Shown here piece after piece: positions 36,250 through 49,900 of a DNA stretch of 64,000 nucleotides. Position 1 is the first letter of the stretch. Every line of letters begins with the position of its first letter. The stretch is from Onchidella celtica (lineage: Eukaryota; Mollusca; Gastropoda; Systellommatophora; Onchidiidae): the NCBI GenBank assembly GCA_963931925.1, contig OZ007575.1, positions 32,862,894 through 32,926,893 of the forward strand, given 5' to 3'. The translations under genes were made by a program, and so were the position numbers. The notes below the pieces were generated by a model. The model was not told where the DNA came from, did no database searches, and was given only the letters and a program-made list of their open reading frames with translations.

Positions 36250-37543
36250 CAGTGGAGCCCGCATAATTCGAAGTCGCCGGGAAATGGATTATACTTTGAT
36301 TTACGAAAGTTCGGTTTACCTATGGGCAGAGAAATAACCATTATTTTGCAGTCTGCCCCACACCATACCTGTAATTATATCCCTTCGTCTTGCCCCCCCC
36401 CCCCCATATATATACACACACACACAAAACGCAAGGAACCTGTATGAGCCATGAGATCTTTCGATTATTTTTTCTTTAGAAGTGACCCTACCGTAGCGGT
36501 AAAACAAAAAAAGCAACATCGAATGGCCTAGACCTGGCACTAGTGGCAGTTGCTGGTCAGCAAACTTTTATCTTGGCGGCATGTATTGTGTGTGACGTCA
36601 TCAATCGATAAAGACATTCTCCCGTGTACGATGTTCAAATGCGAGACTGTAGGCCTACTGCGTTATCCCACCTTGCTATCAGTGGCGTGGAATTACTATT
36701 ACGCACCGTAACAATGCCGTACTCGTCCTCCCTCCTCATCGAGTATAGTGTGGTGAATGTGTAAACACTGCAGCCACGTATTTGCAGTACTGAGGTGCTA
36801 AGAACCTCGTGAAAGTGAGGTCTTTGTTCCTCCAGGGCCTTACCATAACGTTTTACTTTTGAATACAGTCATGCTTGTGATGCTTAGTGAGCATTACACA
36901 AGTGTGTATTAGAATGGCTCTATGTGAGCAAGGTGGGCTGACCACACGGCTCAACTGTGTGTAATTTATGTTCTACGGTATACCGTGTCTTGGCTGTAGA
37001 TCTACCTGTTGTGGTTACATCAGCAATCGATTAATTCACTGGCCATAAATTAAAAATGCGAGCACCGTCTCGCATACTGTATTGTTGGCTGATATCAATC
37101 ATTGGTCATTAGGGCATAATCACGCTGCGTGCAGGGACCCCGACCCGTACCACTGCCACCCTCCGCCGCATGTTTCTCGCTTGGTCGGGACAGACACGTA
37201 AGAGGAAGGCTCTGCAGCCTACCCATTGCATCATTTTTGGCACCTCTACCCTCCCCCTCGATGGCTGGGAAGCGTGGAGTTGTTGAACAGGCCTGTGTCA
37301 GTGTGTTTGTGGAAACTGGTTTTCACGGCTACGGGGTTGGAAATCAGAAGTTACATTAACTTACACTGAGTTGATTGAGGATGAGAGCCCTCGATCAACT
37401 CTATTTATCAGAATTGGGGCAGTTCGAACTCGAAATAGCAGTAAATTTTTAATAGAGATAAAGAAGGAAAAAAAACATTTCAAAATCACTTCTATTTAAC
37501 AGAAACTCGATTTACCAAAGTTCGGTTTACTTGGGCTCCACTG
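36250..37543. mobile_element. pogo/Tigger-type MITE (CAGTGGAGCCC ends)
   Basis: CAGTGGAGCCC at the left, inverted as GGGCTCCACTG at the right, with TA on both sides. Inner terminal parts also pair (AATTCGAA against AAAGTTCGG). 1294 bp; no transposase. Contains a short poly-C and (CA)n stretch near 36390-36427. Confidence 0.8.
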
Positions 37544-37545
37544 TA

Positions 37546-37972
37546 CATGTGTGGAGTCAATAGGGTCTTTTCTTTCTGAGGTTTTGCTACTCGTAACTCA
37601 CTGCAAATGGAGGATAATTAGTATTTTTTCATAGTCTATTGTGTTCAATGGCAAGATAATTTCAGATATATATGATAACAGAATATCCTTTTTGCTTCCA
37701 TCCCAAAAACAAAATTGAAATTTCATCGTCTGGTGATATGTGTCCAAGATCATACAAGCGATTTTTTTATATTTTTTTTCTCTTGTTTTCAAGACCTTTA
37801 TATATTAGACCAATGTAATACAAAGGGATTTTAAAGGATGAAATAAAGTGATAAACAGACAAAACATGTTGGGTCAGTAGTATTTAATAATTTTTTCTTC
37901 TTTCGTGTCATAGTTCTGTACATTTTCATGAAAAACTATACTGATATCTGACTGATATTTCCTCTCAGTCCC
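37546..37972 (-). other. probable 3' UTR of the DIABLO-like gene
   Basis: Between the MITE and the stop codon at 37973-37975. No coding content recognised. Confidence 0.35.
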
Positions 37973-40900
37973 TCATCTACCAACCTCATCATTCTCATCA
38001 TGCAGTCTTTGCTCCGTATTTTCATCTTTCTTCTCACTCTCCTGCTCTAGTTTTCCTGTTTCTTTTTTCTTTGATTCTTCTTCTTCCTGTTTCCGTTCTT
38101 CTTCAGCTTCTTGTTGTTTCTTCAGTTTATCCTCGTGCTTTGTCAAAACCTCTATAGATTTTACTTCCGTCAGTTGTAGCCTTTTCTCTGCATCCTCAGA
38201 TGAATGTAGAATACGCTGAACCTCTCGCGTGGCACTTTCTAGTCGTTCACCGGCACTTGTTGAGGCATAGTTGGCACCTAAAGTATGAATACCAGAGATA
38301 TATAATTACTGAATCTTATGAGAGAAAATACGTGGTCTCTTGGCCCTGACAAGGAGATGTGAAATGGGAAAATTTACCTTGAAATTAAAAGTACTGGTAC
38401 TTTCAGTGGGTGGAAATCTTTCATCTTCTAACAGATTTTGCAGCTGAACAACTTTTACAGAATTCTAAGCACAGGTTTCAGCATTTTTCATCACTTCATT
38501 AAGTTTATTAACCCTATCACCTACGATGTGAGACAGTTCATGTCAGCCAATCATACCATTAAAACTTTATGAATTCAAGGCAAAAATTCTAGTGACTGTT
38601 TGGTTTAACATTAAGCATATCACACGAGAATGCCTTGCATTTGAAGTTTGAAACTTTTCAAGAAGTATTTATTGAAATGTCAGTGTTAAAGGAACATTGC
38701 TTGTCCAATTACCTTTACATCTGTACCCCACTTTAAAAAAAAACCCCAAAAAAACCCCCATTTTTTGTATTTGAAAGACCCATAAAGATATAATATACAC
38801 ATGCTGCAGCCACAGTTTGACTACTTTTGGCAATTGCAATGGAATGCATAATTTACTTGGTGATGAAACTAGTAACACTTAATCCATATAATGTGCATGC
38901 CACTGATGGCTGAGAAACAAGAAACAAGGAGACAGTTCTGTAAATAGCTGGGGATCAAAGTTGCAGTTTCTGTGAAATCATGGAGAGAAAAAAAAAAAAA
39001 AGGCAAAAATCCTCTGAGGATCGACCATGGTCGCATCAACTTCTAGGAGCTGGGCAATCAGTTTAAAAATATCGCAGAACCTGTAATTTTGAATTCTGTC
39101 CAGGGTATGGCCTAACCTGATTTCTTACTTGTTTACCAGACATGCGATGAAACTGACTGGAACCCAAACCTCATACCTGATATAATAATAATGCAACCTC
39201 AATCAGTTGAAAAGAGATTAAACATCAATTTTACCCCCCCCCACATGTAACTTACTTGTGGCAAAAGAAACCTCTGCAGTTGCATCCGCTAACTTGGTCA
39301 CACTGGCAAAAAGCAATTCAAGGTCCTGAAAACAAATGGTTGCAGTTATACAACTCCTTACATAGTCGTCAAAGTGAAACTAAACAAACATTCAAATAAA
39401 TTAAATTAATATACATGTAGAGTTTGGACAACCTTAACTTCTATACCAAGGTCTGAAAGTAAACTAGGGTATAAGGTATGACACTGATTGCCACACATGA
39501 CATTTTCAACAGACGGTGATACCTGATGGTCTTAACATACTATAACACCACAGTCATAATACATTTGCCTAATTCATTTTTTTTGACATTTCCAGAAAGC
39601 ACGTGAAAGTATTACTGCTTTGCAAATCTTGTGACTTGTGCGAAAGCGGTTTCATGTCAAAATTTTGACGTTGAAGGTTTTTCAGAAAGCAGAAAAAACT
39701 AACTTTATTTTATCTGGGACGTTAGGTCATGCCTTAAAAATATTTTAAAAATGACCTTGGAAACTGCGTTATGTCTGTGATGATATAAAAAACATCTCTG
39801 TTTTATAGCCTTTCATAATAAAAACATCATAATGGTTGTAAGGTACCATATGTTTCAATCTACATAATCAGGAACTGAGAGCGGTCAATTCCTTTGATTT
39901 TAATTGAATAATTTTGATACCTCACGCAGAAACAAAAAAAGAGCACAACAGAAGCTTTCATCCCAAGTACCGGTACTCCCATTTTCTTCCAGCTGGATTT
40001 TCATGCTCTTTGCTGAAGATGTTTAAAAACACTTTTTCTAGCCCTCATCAAAAGAATCAGTAAAATATCATTTTACTAAGCCAAAGAACAACTGGATTCA
40101 AAAAGTCTATGAGATATTAACCAGATTTGGTTCTCTTCACCTGCTTGCGTCTGCGCACTTCACTGATCTCATGTCGGGTTTCCAGAATGAGATCTGCCAT
40201 TCGCTGTTCTTCAGCTGAATGACCAAGAACTTGTAGTTGATATTCCATCAGCAAGATCAACACATTTATAAGCTGCAATACAAGAAATAACATCCCAGGC
40301 TGAGGAAAGGCAAGCTGCACTTCTTCTCACATCAATTAAATCTCAAATCGTTAAACAGTTTGTCACCCCAGCACTGCTTTACTTTATCTCCACTTTTTAC
40401 AAAGATTGAGTTTTGCATTTAATCATTCTTTTAGTATAAGAATGATGAGGATAATCTCACCTCTGGGAGTGGATTTTAAAGTGCTACGTGGTTTATCTAA
40501 TACTTTGTAAAGTTTAACCACGGAACTGTACAGCAATTTTCTATACACACTGAAGTGAAAAAAGAATAATTTATGCAGAAGAACAGGGACAATGATATAC
40601 ATACATGTAGTAAACCTCCGCTTTGAAAATCTCATCATATTCTAGTTTCTTCATTTATATCATTGCAATACACTTGTGAACGGGCCTATCTGGAATGAGG
40701 AAAAGGGAATGATGTGGTAAACTAAATCCGGTTGTCTTCCTATCTCTCCCTTATATTGGAATCCCCATGCTTTGAGTTGGCTTTCAAAACAACAAAATTT
40801 TGCATGTGATTCAAATAACGCGATTCACAACTGTCAGAAATTAGTGATGGTAATGCTGAAACACGCTCATCTCCTCTTTCTCGCCACATAAAAAGAAATG

Positions 40901-43900
40901 CTGATTTTATCTCCCGTAACCCACCTTCACATACTCATCTTCTATCCTGGCAATCTCATATACAGTCTGTGACAAGACCGCTGAGGTTGAATCAACAGCA
41001 AGTCGTGCTGCATTCTTCAGGCATTCACTGCCTCTGAGTCGGGGATCGTTGGGTTCAAATGTCTGCATGGACAAGAAAATAACTGTTACACTGGAAAAGG
41101 AATTCTGAAAATGCAGAAAGACTACAAAATTATTGTAGAAAAAGGTTCCTGATAAATTTCATTTCCAGCTGTGAATACAGGGATCTCCAAAATGTGTGGT
41201 TGGAGAGGGGTCGGGGAAGACACATAAGAAGGTGAAAGACTCATGTAAAAGTTTTACTTAAATCTGACACCATCAACTGCCTTCTCAGCTAAATTTGTAA
41301 CCATATAAATTACATGTACAACAAAACTGATCAGTGTGTAAATTTCAAGGCACTGCTTTGGAAATAGTGATAGTGATAGGCAGTATGTTCCATGAAGCAT
41401 AATGGACCATGGTATCTTGCACAATATAATAATACACGTATTAGGGAATGGAAGGCAAGCACATCAAGTGCTGTTCTGCACTTACGCTAAAATGTGAATA
41501 CAGTACTAGATCTAATACTGTTTCTATTCCGAGCTGAAAGAGTGAAAGACACAGTATTAAATTGAGAAAAATCAGGAGGAGTTCCACTGATGGTACACAG
41601 CAAGGATAAATTACAAGGTCATGGCTTCAGGAGAGTTCGTTTACGTGGGTCATATGGGGGCACAGCCTCCATCCCCCTCCCTTGATGGCTTGGTTCTGTG
41701 GGTACTAGAACCAGTAGCGTTTGGTGGTCCTGCTGCTTTAGTCAGCCACCTTGACGCTTTGGCAGATTTAATACCAGTGGAATAGATACTCTTGATGTTA
41801 TGATCTATTCTCAGCAATAAATCACCGATCCACGGATTTACTATAAAAAACATCCCTATACAGGACTAACTCACTGGGCTCTGCCTCCCTGCAACCCCCC
41901 GTGCACGGCCGCTCTTAAAGTCACAGCCTTGAGGAGATCCTTATCCTGCAATCTGGCATTGACCAGAATCGAATCAGCCATTCTAGATGGCAGAATACAG
42001 CACCCGGACCACCAAACTCTACTACATGTAGTACTAGTGCCATTCTCTGAGTCTGAATAGATGTTTTCATAATAAAAGTAGGTTTCGGCAATCAATACTG
42101 TCACGATCACGTGCGTGAAGATTGTCACGACCACGTGTGTGATGTGCACTTAACTTCTTTACTTTTCAAACCCAGCTAACAAGCCAAGCAAGCAGACCAG
42201 CAATCAACGGACACATGGAGTGAGATTTAAATTAAACGATATATATTTAATTCTAAATGCATGACAAAACTTATGTCAAAACATTCAATTCATGATAATC
42301 AAACATACAATCATAAAAACAGAGATAGTTGAAATTCACTCTTGGGGATCATGGCTACTCTCTACTCCCCACTCACATCTAGATCTAACCCCTTTGTCCA
42401 TAAACTTAATTACGTATACTCAATAGTCTCTGTCAACAGCTGCTCTCCTCGTTGATGCAGTTTCACGTCTCCAGAGTTCAAACGATCCTTCCTAGATCTC
42501 TAGCTTCAACGATAAAAGGGGAAACAGACGCCCCTGGCTTCACACAAACAAGAAATCACAGTTCACACCCGCCGTCGTAGATCACGAGCTCCTGAAGGGT
42601 TCCCATCCCGTCATCAGGACTCCTCAACTTCTGCAAACACATAGCACACAGACGGTTCACACCCGCCATCGCAAATCACGAGCTCCTGAAGGGTTCCCAT
42701 CCCGTCATCAGGACTCCTTAACTTCTGCAAACACATAGCACACAGACGGTTCACACCCGCCATCGCAAATCACGAGCTCCTGAAGGGTTCCCATCCCGTC
42801 ATCAGGACTCCTTAACTTCTGGTCCCCATGGCACGACCTTTCACTTGTCGCCCGGACCGATAAATTCTTCTTATTGGGAAATAAATGTGAACATCATGGA
42901 TCCCTCACACACCTAACACTTCTGGTCCCCATGGCACGACCTTCCACTTGTCGCCCGGACCGATACTTTCTGCGTCTTCCTCTTGGAATGAATAATTTTG
43001 GGAACCCCGTGTGTCGAGCTTTTCCTCCATTTATACTCCCGAGGTTTTTGCACACGCGACTAATTTAAAGCGAGTCGTGTGTATCTTTTCACGCTCGTCA
43101 AATGTTGAAAACCGTGTTTTCCCCTGCTAAGCTCACCCCCTCTAGACTCGTGGCGCACAAGGCCACCGACCTTCCTCGTGATAGTAAACTTTCATGCTCT
43201 TCAGCAACTTTAAACTCCCATTCTCCCCTACTAAGTTTACCCCCTCTTCCTTAATCGTGACAATACTCAGGACACTCAAGCTGTGTAAGTCATCTTAGTC
43301 ATCCACGAAAGGAGCTCATGTTTATTCCAAATAAAAGCAGTGTAAACTTATAAGAGATCTATCTAGATCTAGCACCTGTTGACAATGCCATTATCCACCA
43401 ACAACATTAGCCTGAGGTTTGTCTACCAGTGTTGGCGTTGACTAAAAAAAACAAAAAACAAAACAAAACTGGACTATTAACTCTCGGAAGACTGGGCTAT
43501 TTTCCATCAACGACTCGGATTCAAATACTGATGTTGTATATTGGCCCATATGTGCCCCTGATCTTATTAGAAATGCCTTATGTCATATAAGGATGTGTTC
43601 AGAATTGAATAAGCTTTAATTTGATGTATAATTTAGGGCTGTTTACAGTAGTGTCTCCACACCAGGACATAAAATATGGCTGATCATTTAAAAAAAAAAA
43701 CACACATAAAAACGCACCCAGACAACATACACAAAGAAGAAAAAAAAAAGTTTGATGCAAAAGATTAAAATTTTATTACTTGTTTCAAAGAACCTTCAAT
43801 TTCACATAATATATCCAAAAATGAGACATGTAGCATGGAATCTTAGGTAGTTATGAGCATTTTTGCAATATATATAAAACTGGACATTAGTCGTGAAAAT

Positions 43901-46900
43901 AGCTACATGTACTCAGTTACAAAAAATGAAAAATATTTCTACCTGGTCAACAAAGCACACTAATGTTTTAAAAACCAAAATACAGTATAATTCAGTGAAT
44001 AATAGTTACAATCTGCTTTCAGCAATTGACTGATACCAGAATTTCATGTATGATATTGTGACAAAAAAGTAAACATGTAACTGCAGAAAATTGGTGCCAA
44101 CAGATTCTCTCCAACATTATATATGGCCTTTAGCGTCTTTACAGACGGTCTTAGCAGCTAGAATATTCACTTTCACTTTGACTGACAGCTTCTCTCGTGG
44201 CTTATTCTACCAATGTTTGACCCGAGAGTGCGATGGCAGTGATTGCAGGTCAGTCTTTTGGGTTCACTTTGGCGAGTGTTTTCATTCCGCCTCTGTCGTT
44301 TTGTCAGGTATGTTTCTTTTGCCTTGAAGTCTATTGCGAGCGTGCCACTGCGCAATTTTTGTCTCCATCTGCTTCGATCATTTGCAAGGTTCTCCCATTC
44401 ATTGGGGTCGATGTTGGAATGCTTTCATCGTGACCTTGCAAGTGTCTTTGAATCGCAGATGTGGCCTACCTCTGGGTCGGTTGCCAGTAGCAAGTTCCCC
44501 GTAGAGAATTTGTCTGGGGATGCGATCATTTTCCATACGGTGGAGATGTCCAAGCCACCGCAGTCTTTTTTTGCCTAGGAGAGCCTGAGTTGATGGAATG
44601 TTGGCTCGGCTCAGAACTTCGATATTTGAGATCCTGTCTTGCCACTTGATCTTGAGAATTTTGCGTAGGCAGCGCAGGTGGAAGGAGTTGAGGGATCTTT
44701 CATGTTTGGAGTAGGTGGTCCATGTCTCTGAGCCATACAGCAGGGTGCTTAGGACGCAAGTTTGGTACACGAGTACCTTTGTTTTGATGGTCAGCTTGCT
44801 ATTGTTCCACACCCTTTTTGAGAGTTTGCCAAAAGCTGTGGCCGCCTTTCCTATTCTGGCATTTATTTCAGTTGTTATGTCTGTGCTACCACTGATGGTT
44901 GAGCCTAGGTAGCAGAATTTTCCCACTTGCTCCAGAGGAGAGCCATTCAGCATGATTGGGTTGGGGTTTCTCAAGCCTTGTGTCAAAACTACAGTTTTTG
45001 AGACACTGATCTTTAGCATGAATTTGTCACAGGCTTTGGCAAGGCTATTGATGAGAGCCTGGAGCGTGGTTTCATCGTGGGCCACGATTGCAGCATCATC
45101 TGCGAAGAGGAGCTCTTGTAACATAATATGCTCTGTACGAGATTTTGCTTTTAGTCTGGCAACATTAAAAATGGAGCCGTCCACTCTGGTGTTAATAAGT
45201 ACTCCACCTGAACATTGACCAAAGGCATTCTTGAGTAGGGCTGCAAAATATATACCAAATAAGGTAGGAGCAAGAACACATCCCTGCTTCACACCGCTGT
45301 TTACAGCAAATGAATTGGATGTGCAGCCCTCAAAGTTGACACATGCCCTCATGTCAGTGTGGAAGGATGCAATAAGTTTTAGCAATGTTGGTGGACAGCC
45401 TATGGATTTAAGGACTGCATACAGGCCAGATCGGCTTACGGTGTCGAAAGCCTTTGTTAGGTCCACAAAGCATGTTATAAGCGGCCTGTTTTGTTCTTTA
45501 CATTTTTCTTGGATTTGCCGAAGTGCAAATATCATGTCAATAGTTGATCGTTTGCTTCGAAAGCCACATTGTGTTTCTGGTAAGACTTTTTCCGCCAGTT
45601 GTTGAAGGCGGCAGAGGATGACGCGAGCAAAAGCCTTTCCAGTAATGCTGAGGAGGGATATGCCTCGATAGTTGTTGCAGTCGCCTTTGTCTCCTTTGTT
45701 CTTGTAAAGTGTGACAATTTTGGCGTCTCTCATATCATGTGGTATTACGCCTTCTTTCCAACACTGCAGTAACAGATTATACAGGTGTGGTAATAGTGGG
45801 CCTTTTAGGTCTTTTAATACCTCTGCAGGAATGTTGTCACTTCCTGTGGCTTTTCCAGCAGACAGGTGGTCGATTGCATTGGAAAGCTCGACTAAGGAAG
45901 GTTCAGCGTCAAGTTCGGCCATTATTGGCAGTTTTTGGAGGTGTTCCTCAAAATCTGGTGGAATATTTTTCTCAGTTGAATACAACAGAGAGTAATGCTC
46001 TACCCACCTATTCAGTTGTTCATTTTTATCTGTGATGGGTTCACCATTTACAGACTTAAGTGGGGCGCTTTTGGTGATGATTGGCCCAAGAGCTACTTTC
46101 ATCTGACTAAAGGCGGTTTTCATATCTCCCTTTTCATTTGCCTCTTGTATGCTGTTACACAAGTCTGTCCAGTATTTGTTGGCGCAACGTCTTACCTCCA
46201 GCTGAAGTTTAGCTTTTGCATTTTTCAAACAAGTTTTTGTACTCTGATTGCAATTTTTGTTATACTCATTGAAAGCAGATTTCTTTTGCTCAATGAGAGG
46301 TAGGAGAATTTCGCTGTTCTGGGCTACCCAGTCGTTGTTTGAAACTTTATGCTGTCCAAAAGACTTGATGGCACAGTCATGAATTTTTGAACTGAGAGTG
46401 TTCCATGTTTCATCTACCGAGTCACATTGGGTGACATGCTTTCAGCAAATAACTTTTCAAATGACTTTCTATTTGATTCATCTCTGATTGCTGTTACATT
46501 GATCTTAGGGATTGAAGGGGCTTTTGATCTGTATATTTTCTTGGCCGAAATTTTGATTTTGCTGACTACCAGTGCATGGTCGGTGTCACAGTCAGCACTG
46601 TGGAGGGAACGAGTTATTTTTATACAGCCCAAACTCTTCCTCCTTGAGAGAATAAGATCTAATTGATGCCAATGGCCAGACCTGGGATGGCGCCATGATG
46701 TTCTTTGGCATCTCTTAAGGTCAAAGTACGTGTTTGTAACACATAATGAGTTTACGGAGCATAGCTCCAGAAGGCGCTGCCCGTTTTCGTTGATGTTGCC
46801 AATGCCGAAGTGCCCAATGCACTTTGGCCATGCGGAGTGATCTGCTCCCACTCGAGCGTTAAAGTCACCCAGAATTAGCAGGCCTTCGGTGAGAGGGATG

Positions 46901-49900
46901 TTGTGGAGAGTCCTCTGCAATGCCTCGTAGAAAATGTCTTTGGTTTCGTCAGAGGAGGTAAGTGTTGGGGCATATACACAGATAATGTTGGTAAAACCAG
47001 ACCGGGTGTTCAGTCTGAGTGTCATGATGCGTTCTGACACTCCAATTGGAGTTGCGATCGAATTGATAAGGGAGTTTTTTACGGCGAAGCCCACGCCGTG
47101 GATTCTCGGCTGTTCGCTGCTAAGGCCCTGCCAGAAGAAGGTGTAGTTTTCTTCTTTGACTGACCCGGAGTCGGGAAGTCGAGTTTCTTGAAGGGCAGCG
47201 ATGTCGATGTTTAGTAGCTGAAGTTCTCGATCAATAATTTGGGATTTCCTGATGGAGTCAATATCAGTGAGATCTTGCTGTTGCAAGCCTGGGCGCATTG
47301 TTCTGACGTTCCAGGTACCAAGTTTTAGTATTTTTCTGTTTTTGCCAGGTGCACACTTTACGTCAGCTTTTTGACTTTTGGTCTAGCTCCAACCACCTTA
47401 TGAAGCAGGCTGACGTGGCGGAACAACACCCAACTGCCTGGGGGCTGCCCAGGTTACGGCGGGCGGTAGTTGATCAATGCAGCTGAAAAGCCGCTCCCAC
47501 CGACAGAGGGGACCCCTGGCGCTCATCCGTACGCCAAATGGATTGAGCTTATCACCGGTAACTGCCACCTCTCCAACATTAGACATTCAAAAACATCACT
47601 CAGGGGATGTTCCCAAAAGCCTGCAATTTCTTGTCTGGTTAAGTCACAGATGTTTACCACACTTTCTACAAGCAAATTTACCTTTCCTCTCCTTTTTCTC
47701 TAAACGATAACAATGCACACAATTCAAAGGCTTATCTGTGGGTACAGTGACAATATGGTGGTCTTCAATCAGAACTTGTTTTTTCTCATAGAGTGGAACT
47801 TTCTTATTTTCATCAAATCCTGCCATTGCAAATAAAGAGTCTGAAGAAAGCTCCTGCAAGTAAAAGGATGGGAGAAAAAAACAACAAAAAAACCATGAGT
47901 ATCGGTACTTGACACGCAGCAAAATATGAGATACGAATATGATGAACCAAAACAAGAAAAAGATTTCGTAAATGAATATAAACATCAACAAACCAAAAAG
48001 GTGAATAAATCATGTTAACAAATAAACAAATGCAGAACCTTAATTTTTAAAACATATATGAGTTGGGTAAGGGAAAAAAAATCACAAACATCTTCCGTAT
48101 ACTTCTCACCTGTGATGTCTTCTTGCATTGCAACAACCTTTACTACAAAAGAAAATAAGAAGGGTCTAGCATCCACTTTGACTGCTTACCTGGTGTTAAA
48201 AATTGCTTACAATCTGCCCATGTCACACCTCTGGCAGATGCAGTCTTGGAGGTCTCTCCGGACGAAAGTCTGGCAAGGAATGTGATGTTGTGCCCTCATC
48301 TTTGTGACCGAATGAATTTTCACTTTCACCTTCAGGTTGCGAGCTGCCAAAACAAAAATAAATTAAAACTATTAGATGTAATATTATTGAAGTTGAAACA
48401 CAGATCTAGATCTATTTTGAGTTGATAAAATAGAGCTGAAGGAAAATTTTCATTAGATCCCATGCTTTATATCAACTGAAGTCCATAATGCTAACTATAC
48501 TAAAACGGTATCCAGTGTAAACAATGTCAGGTCCCACCCTAGCAACATCTGTTGAGTGATTTTGATCAATCAGTGAGCTACATGATTGTAACAAAAGAAT
48601 CAAATTAAGCCTACAAAGACACTATGGTAGAATGTATAATGTATTATAGTATGCTAGGGCTGCTGGTGATGCTTTTAGTAGGTTTAGTGGAGTGGGATCA
48701 TCATGGCATCAAAATAAACAACATGACTCACCTCAGGACACCTCAGGTCTAAAGTACTGGCCGCTAGTTTTGGAGGTCTATTTGCGTCATCCGACGAGTT
48801 ACAACTCTCATCTGGTGACCATTCGTCAGAACTGCCACTTGCTGACTCGTTCAATGTAATGTCAGAGTTGTCTGAATCCATTTTCAGGTGTAAAAAGTGC
48901 TTTTATTGGTCTGCTGTGGGTCTACCGATTGATCGGCTTAGGCAAAATGGCGAACGAGGAAACCCCCGGAAAAGCGTCACTTCAAATACAAAAATAAACG
49001 TCTTCAGAAACCTGGATTGGACAAAATCCTGGATTTTATTTAATATTCATCATCCCCCTATCAGAAAATACGCTCAGATCGGGAAAATCGAGGCGGAACG
49101 CAACGCGATCGGTGCATTTCTGGGCCTTTACCGCTATCGAAACAATTTTTACGATTTCCCTATAGTCAGTCTTACGGGAGTTAATGTAGTTGGATTAAAA
49201 AAAAAACAGATTGAGAATTGAACCACGGTCACCCGATTGACAGGCGAAGATGCTAATCACTACGCTATTGCGGACCATGTAGATCTATAATTGTGAAGGA
49301 TTTAAAAAAAAATATACATCAGTAAACCAATTATCGGCAGATGGAATCTCCGCTTTAGATCGGAAAGTATTGGTGTTGACTAATTACAAGAAACAAACAA
49401 ATTGGATTTATTCCCTATTATATTATTATTACTACCATTGTTGCTGAATAAAAAAAAAACATTAAACAGATTGATTGCTGATAAAAAGATTTTTATAAGA
49501 AAAGAAAAAAACCATACCCTTCTGAGAATCGAACCACTGTCCCCCGACGGACAGGTGAAGATACAAAAAAAGAAAAAAGTAGATTTATGCCTTATAATTA
49601 GTTCTTGGTGGATACAAATAAAAAAAAATATTGATTCCTAATAAAATGACTTTTACAAACAAAAGAAAAAAAAACCTGCCCTGCTGAGAAGTGAACCACG
49701 GTCCCCTGACTGATAGGCAAAGATGCTAACCACTACGTGACTGAGGACCCTATGCAATTGTGAGGAATTCTTATGAAATAGCATGATTAAACCAAGAAAC
49801 CCACATCTAGCGATTAGACCTGGACTTTCGTATCCATTTAATCAATAACATTCCATTTTTATTCAGAAATGCCTTAATAAGTTAATACCCCTCCAATTTC

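Larger units (their letters stand above)
44120..47568 (-). mobile_element. full-length LINE (endonuclease + reverse transcriptase)
   Basis: Flanked by the 13-bp target duplication CTCTCCAACATTA (44107-44119 and 47569-47581). Its 5' end (47568, starting GGTGGCAGTTACC) lies close to a GC-rich leader; its 3' end is AT-repeat-like. 3449 bp, inserted in the 3' part of the deleted piggyBac element. A second, 5'-truncated copy of the same family lies at 61270-62150. Confidence 0.93.
43481..49180 (-). mobile_element. internally deleted piggyBac element, interrupted by a LINE
   Basis: TTAA at 43477-43480 and 49181-49184. The ends CTC(T/C)CG(G/T)AAGACTG(G/A)CTAT are inverted repeats. After removing the LINE (44120-47568) and one 13-bp duplication it is about 2.2 kb. 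On the - strand it keeps a start exon (48881-48732) and a C-terminal cysteine-rich exon (about 47853-47644), but no DDE catalytic core is seen between them. Confidence 0.7.

Noticed and set aside
38669..38878. Small - strand open frame shared with 30065-30307
   Set aside because: The similarity comes from the shared 150-bp dispersed repeat, with no domain or conserved frame.
40122..40140. Downstream splice donor extending DIABLO-like exon 3
   Set aside because: Using the donor after 40122 leaves phase 1 and an immediate stop in the next exon; the donor after 40141 keeps phase 0.
42562..42823. Regular repeats that might suggest a CRISPR array
   Set aside because: Units are directly adjacent 94-bp copies without unique spacers, in a eukaryotic LTR.
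44243..46303. Several + strand open frames of 65-124 codons
   Set aside because: They are antisense shadows of the LINE reverse transcriptase on the - strand.
43481..49180. Host gene with exon MDSDNSD in DIABLO intron 1
   Set aside because: TTAA flanks and matching inverted ends bracket it, so a deleted transposon explains it better.
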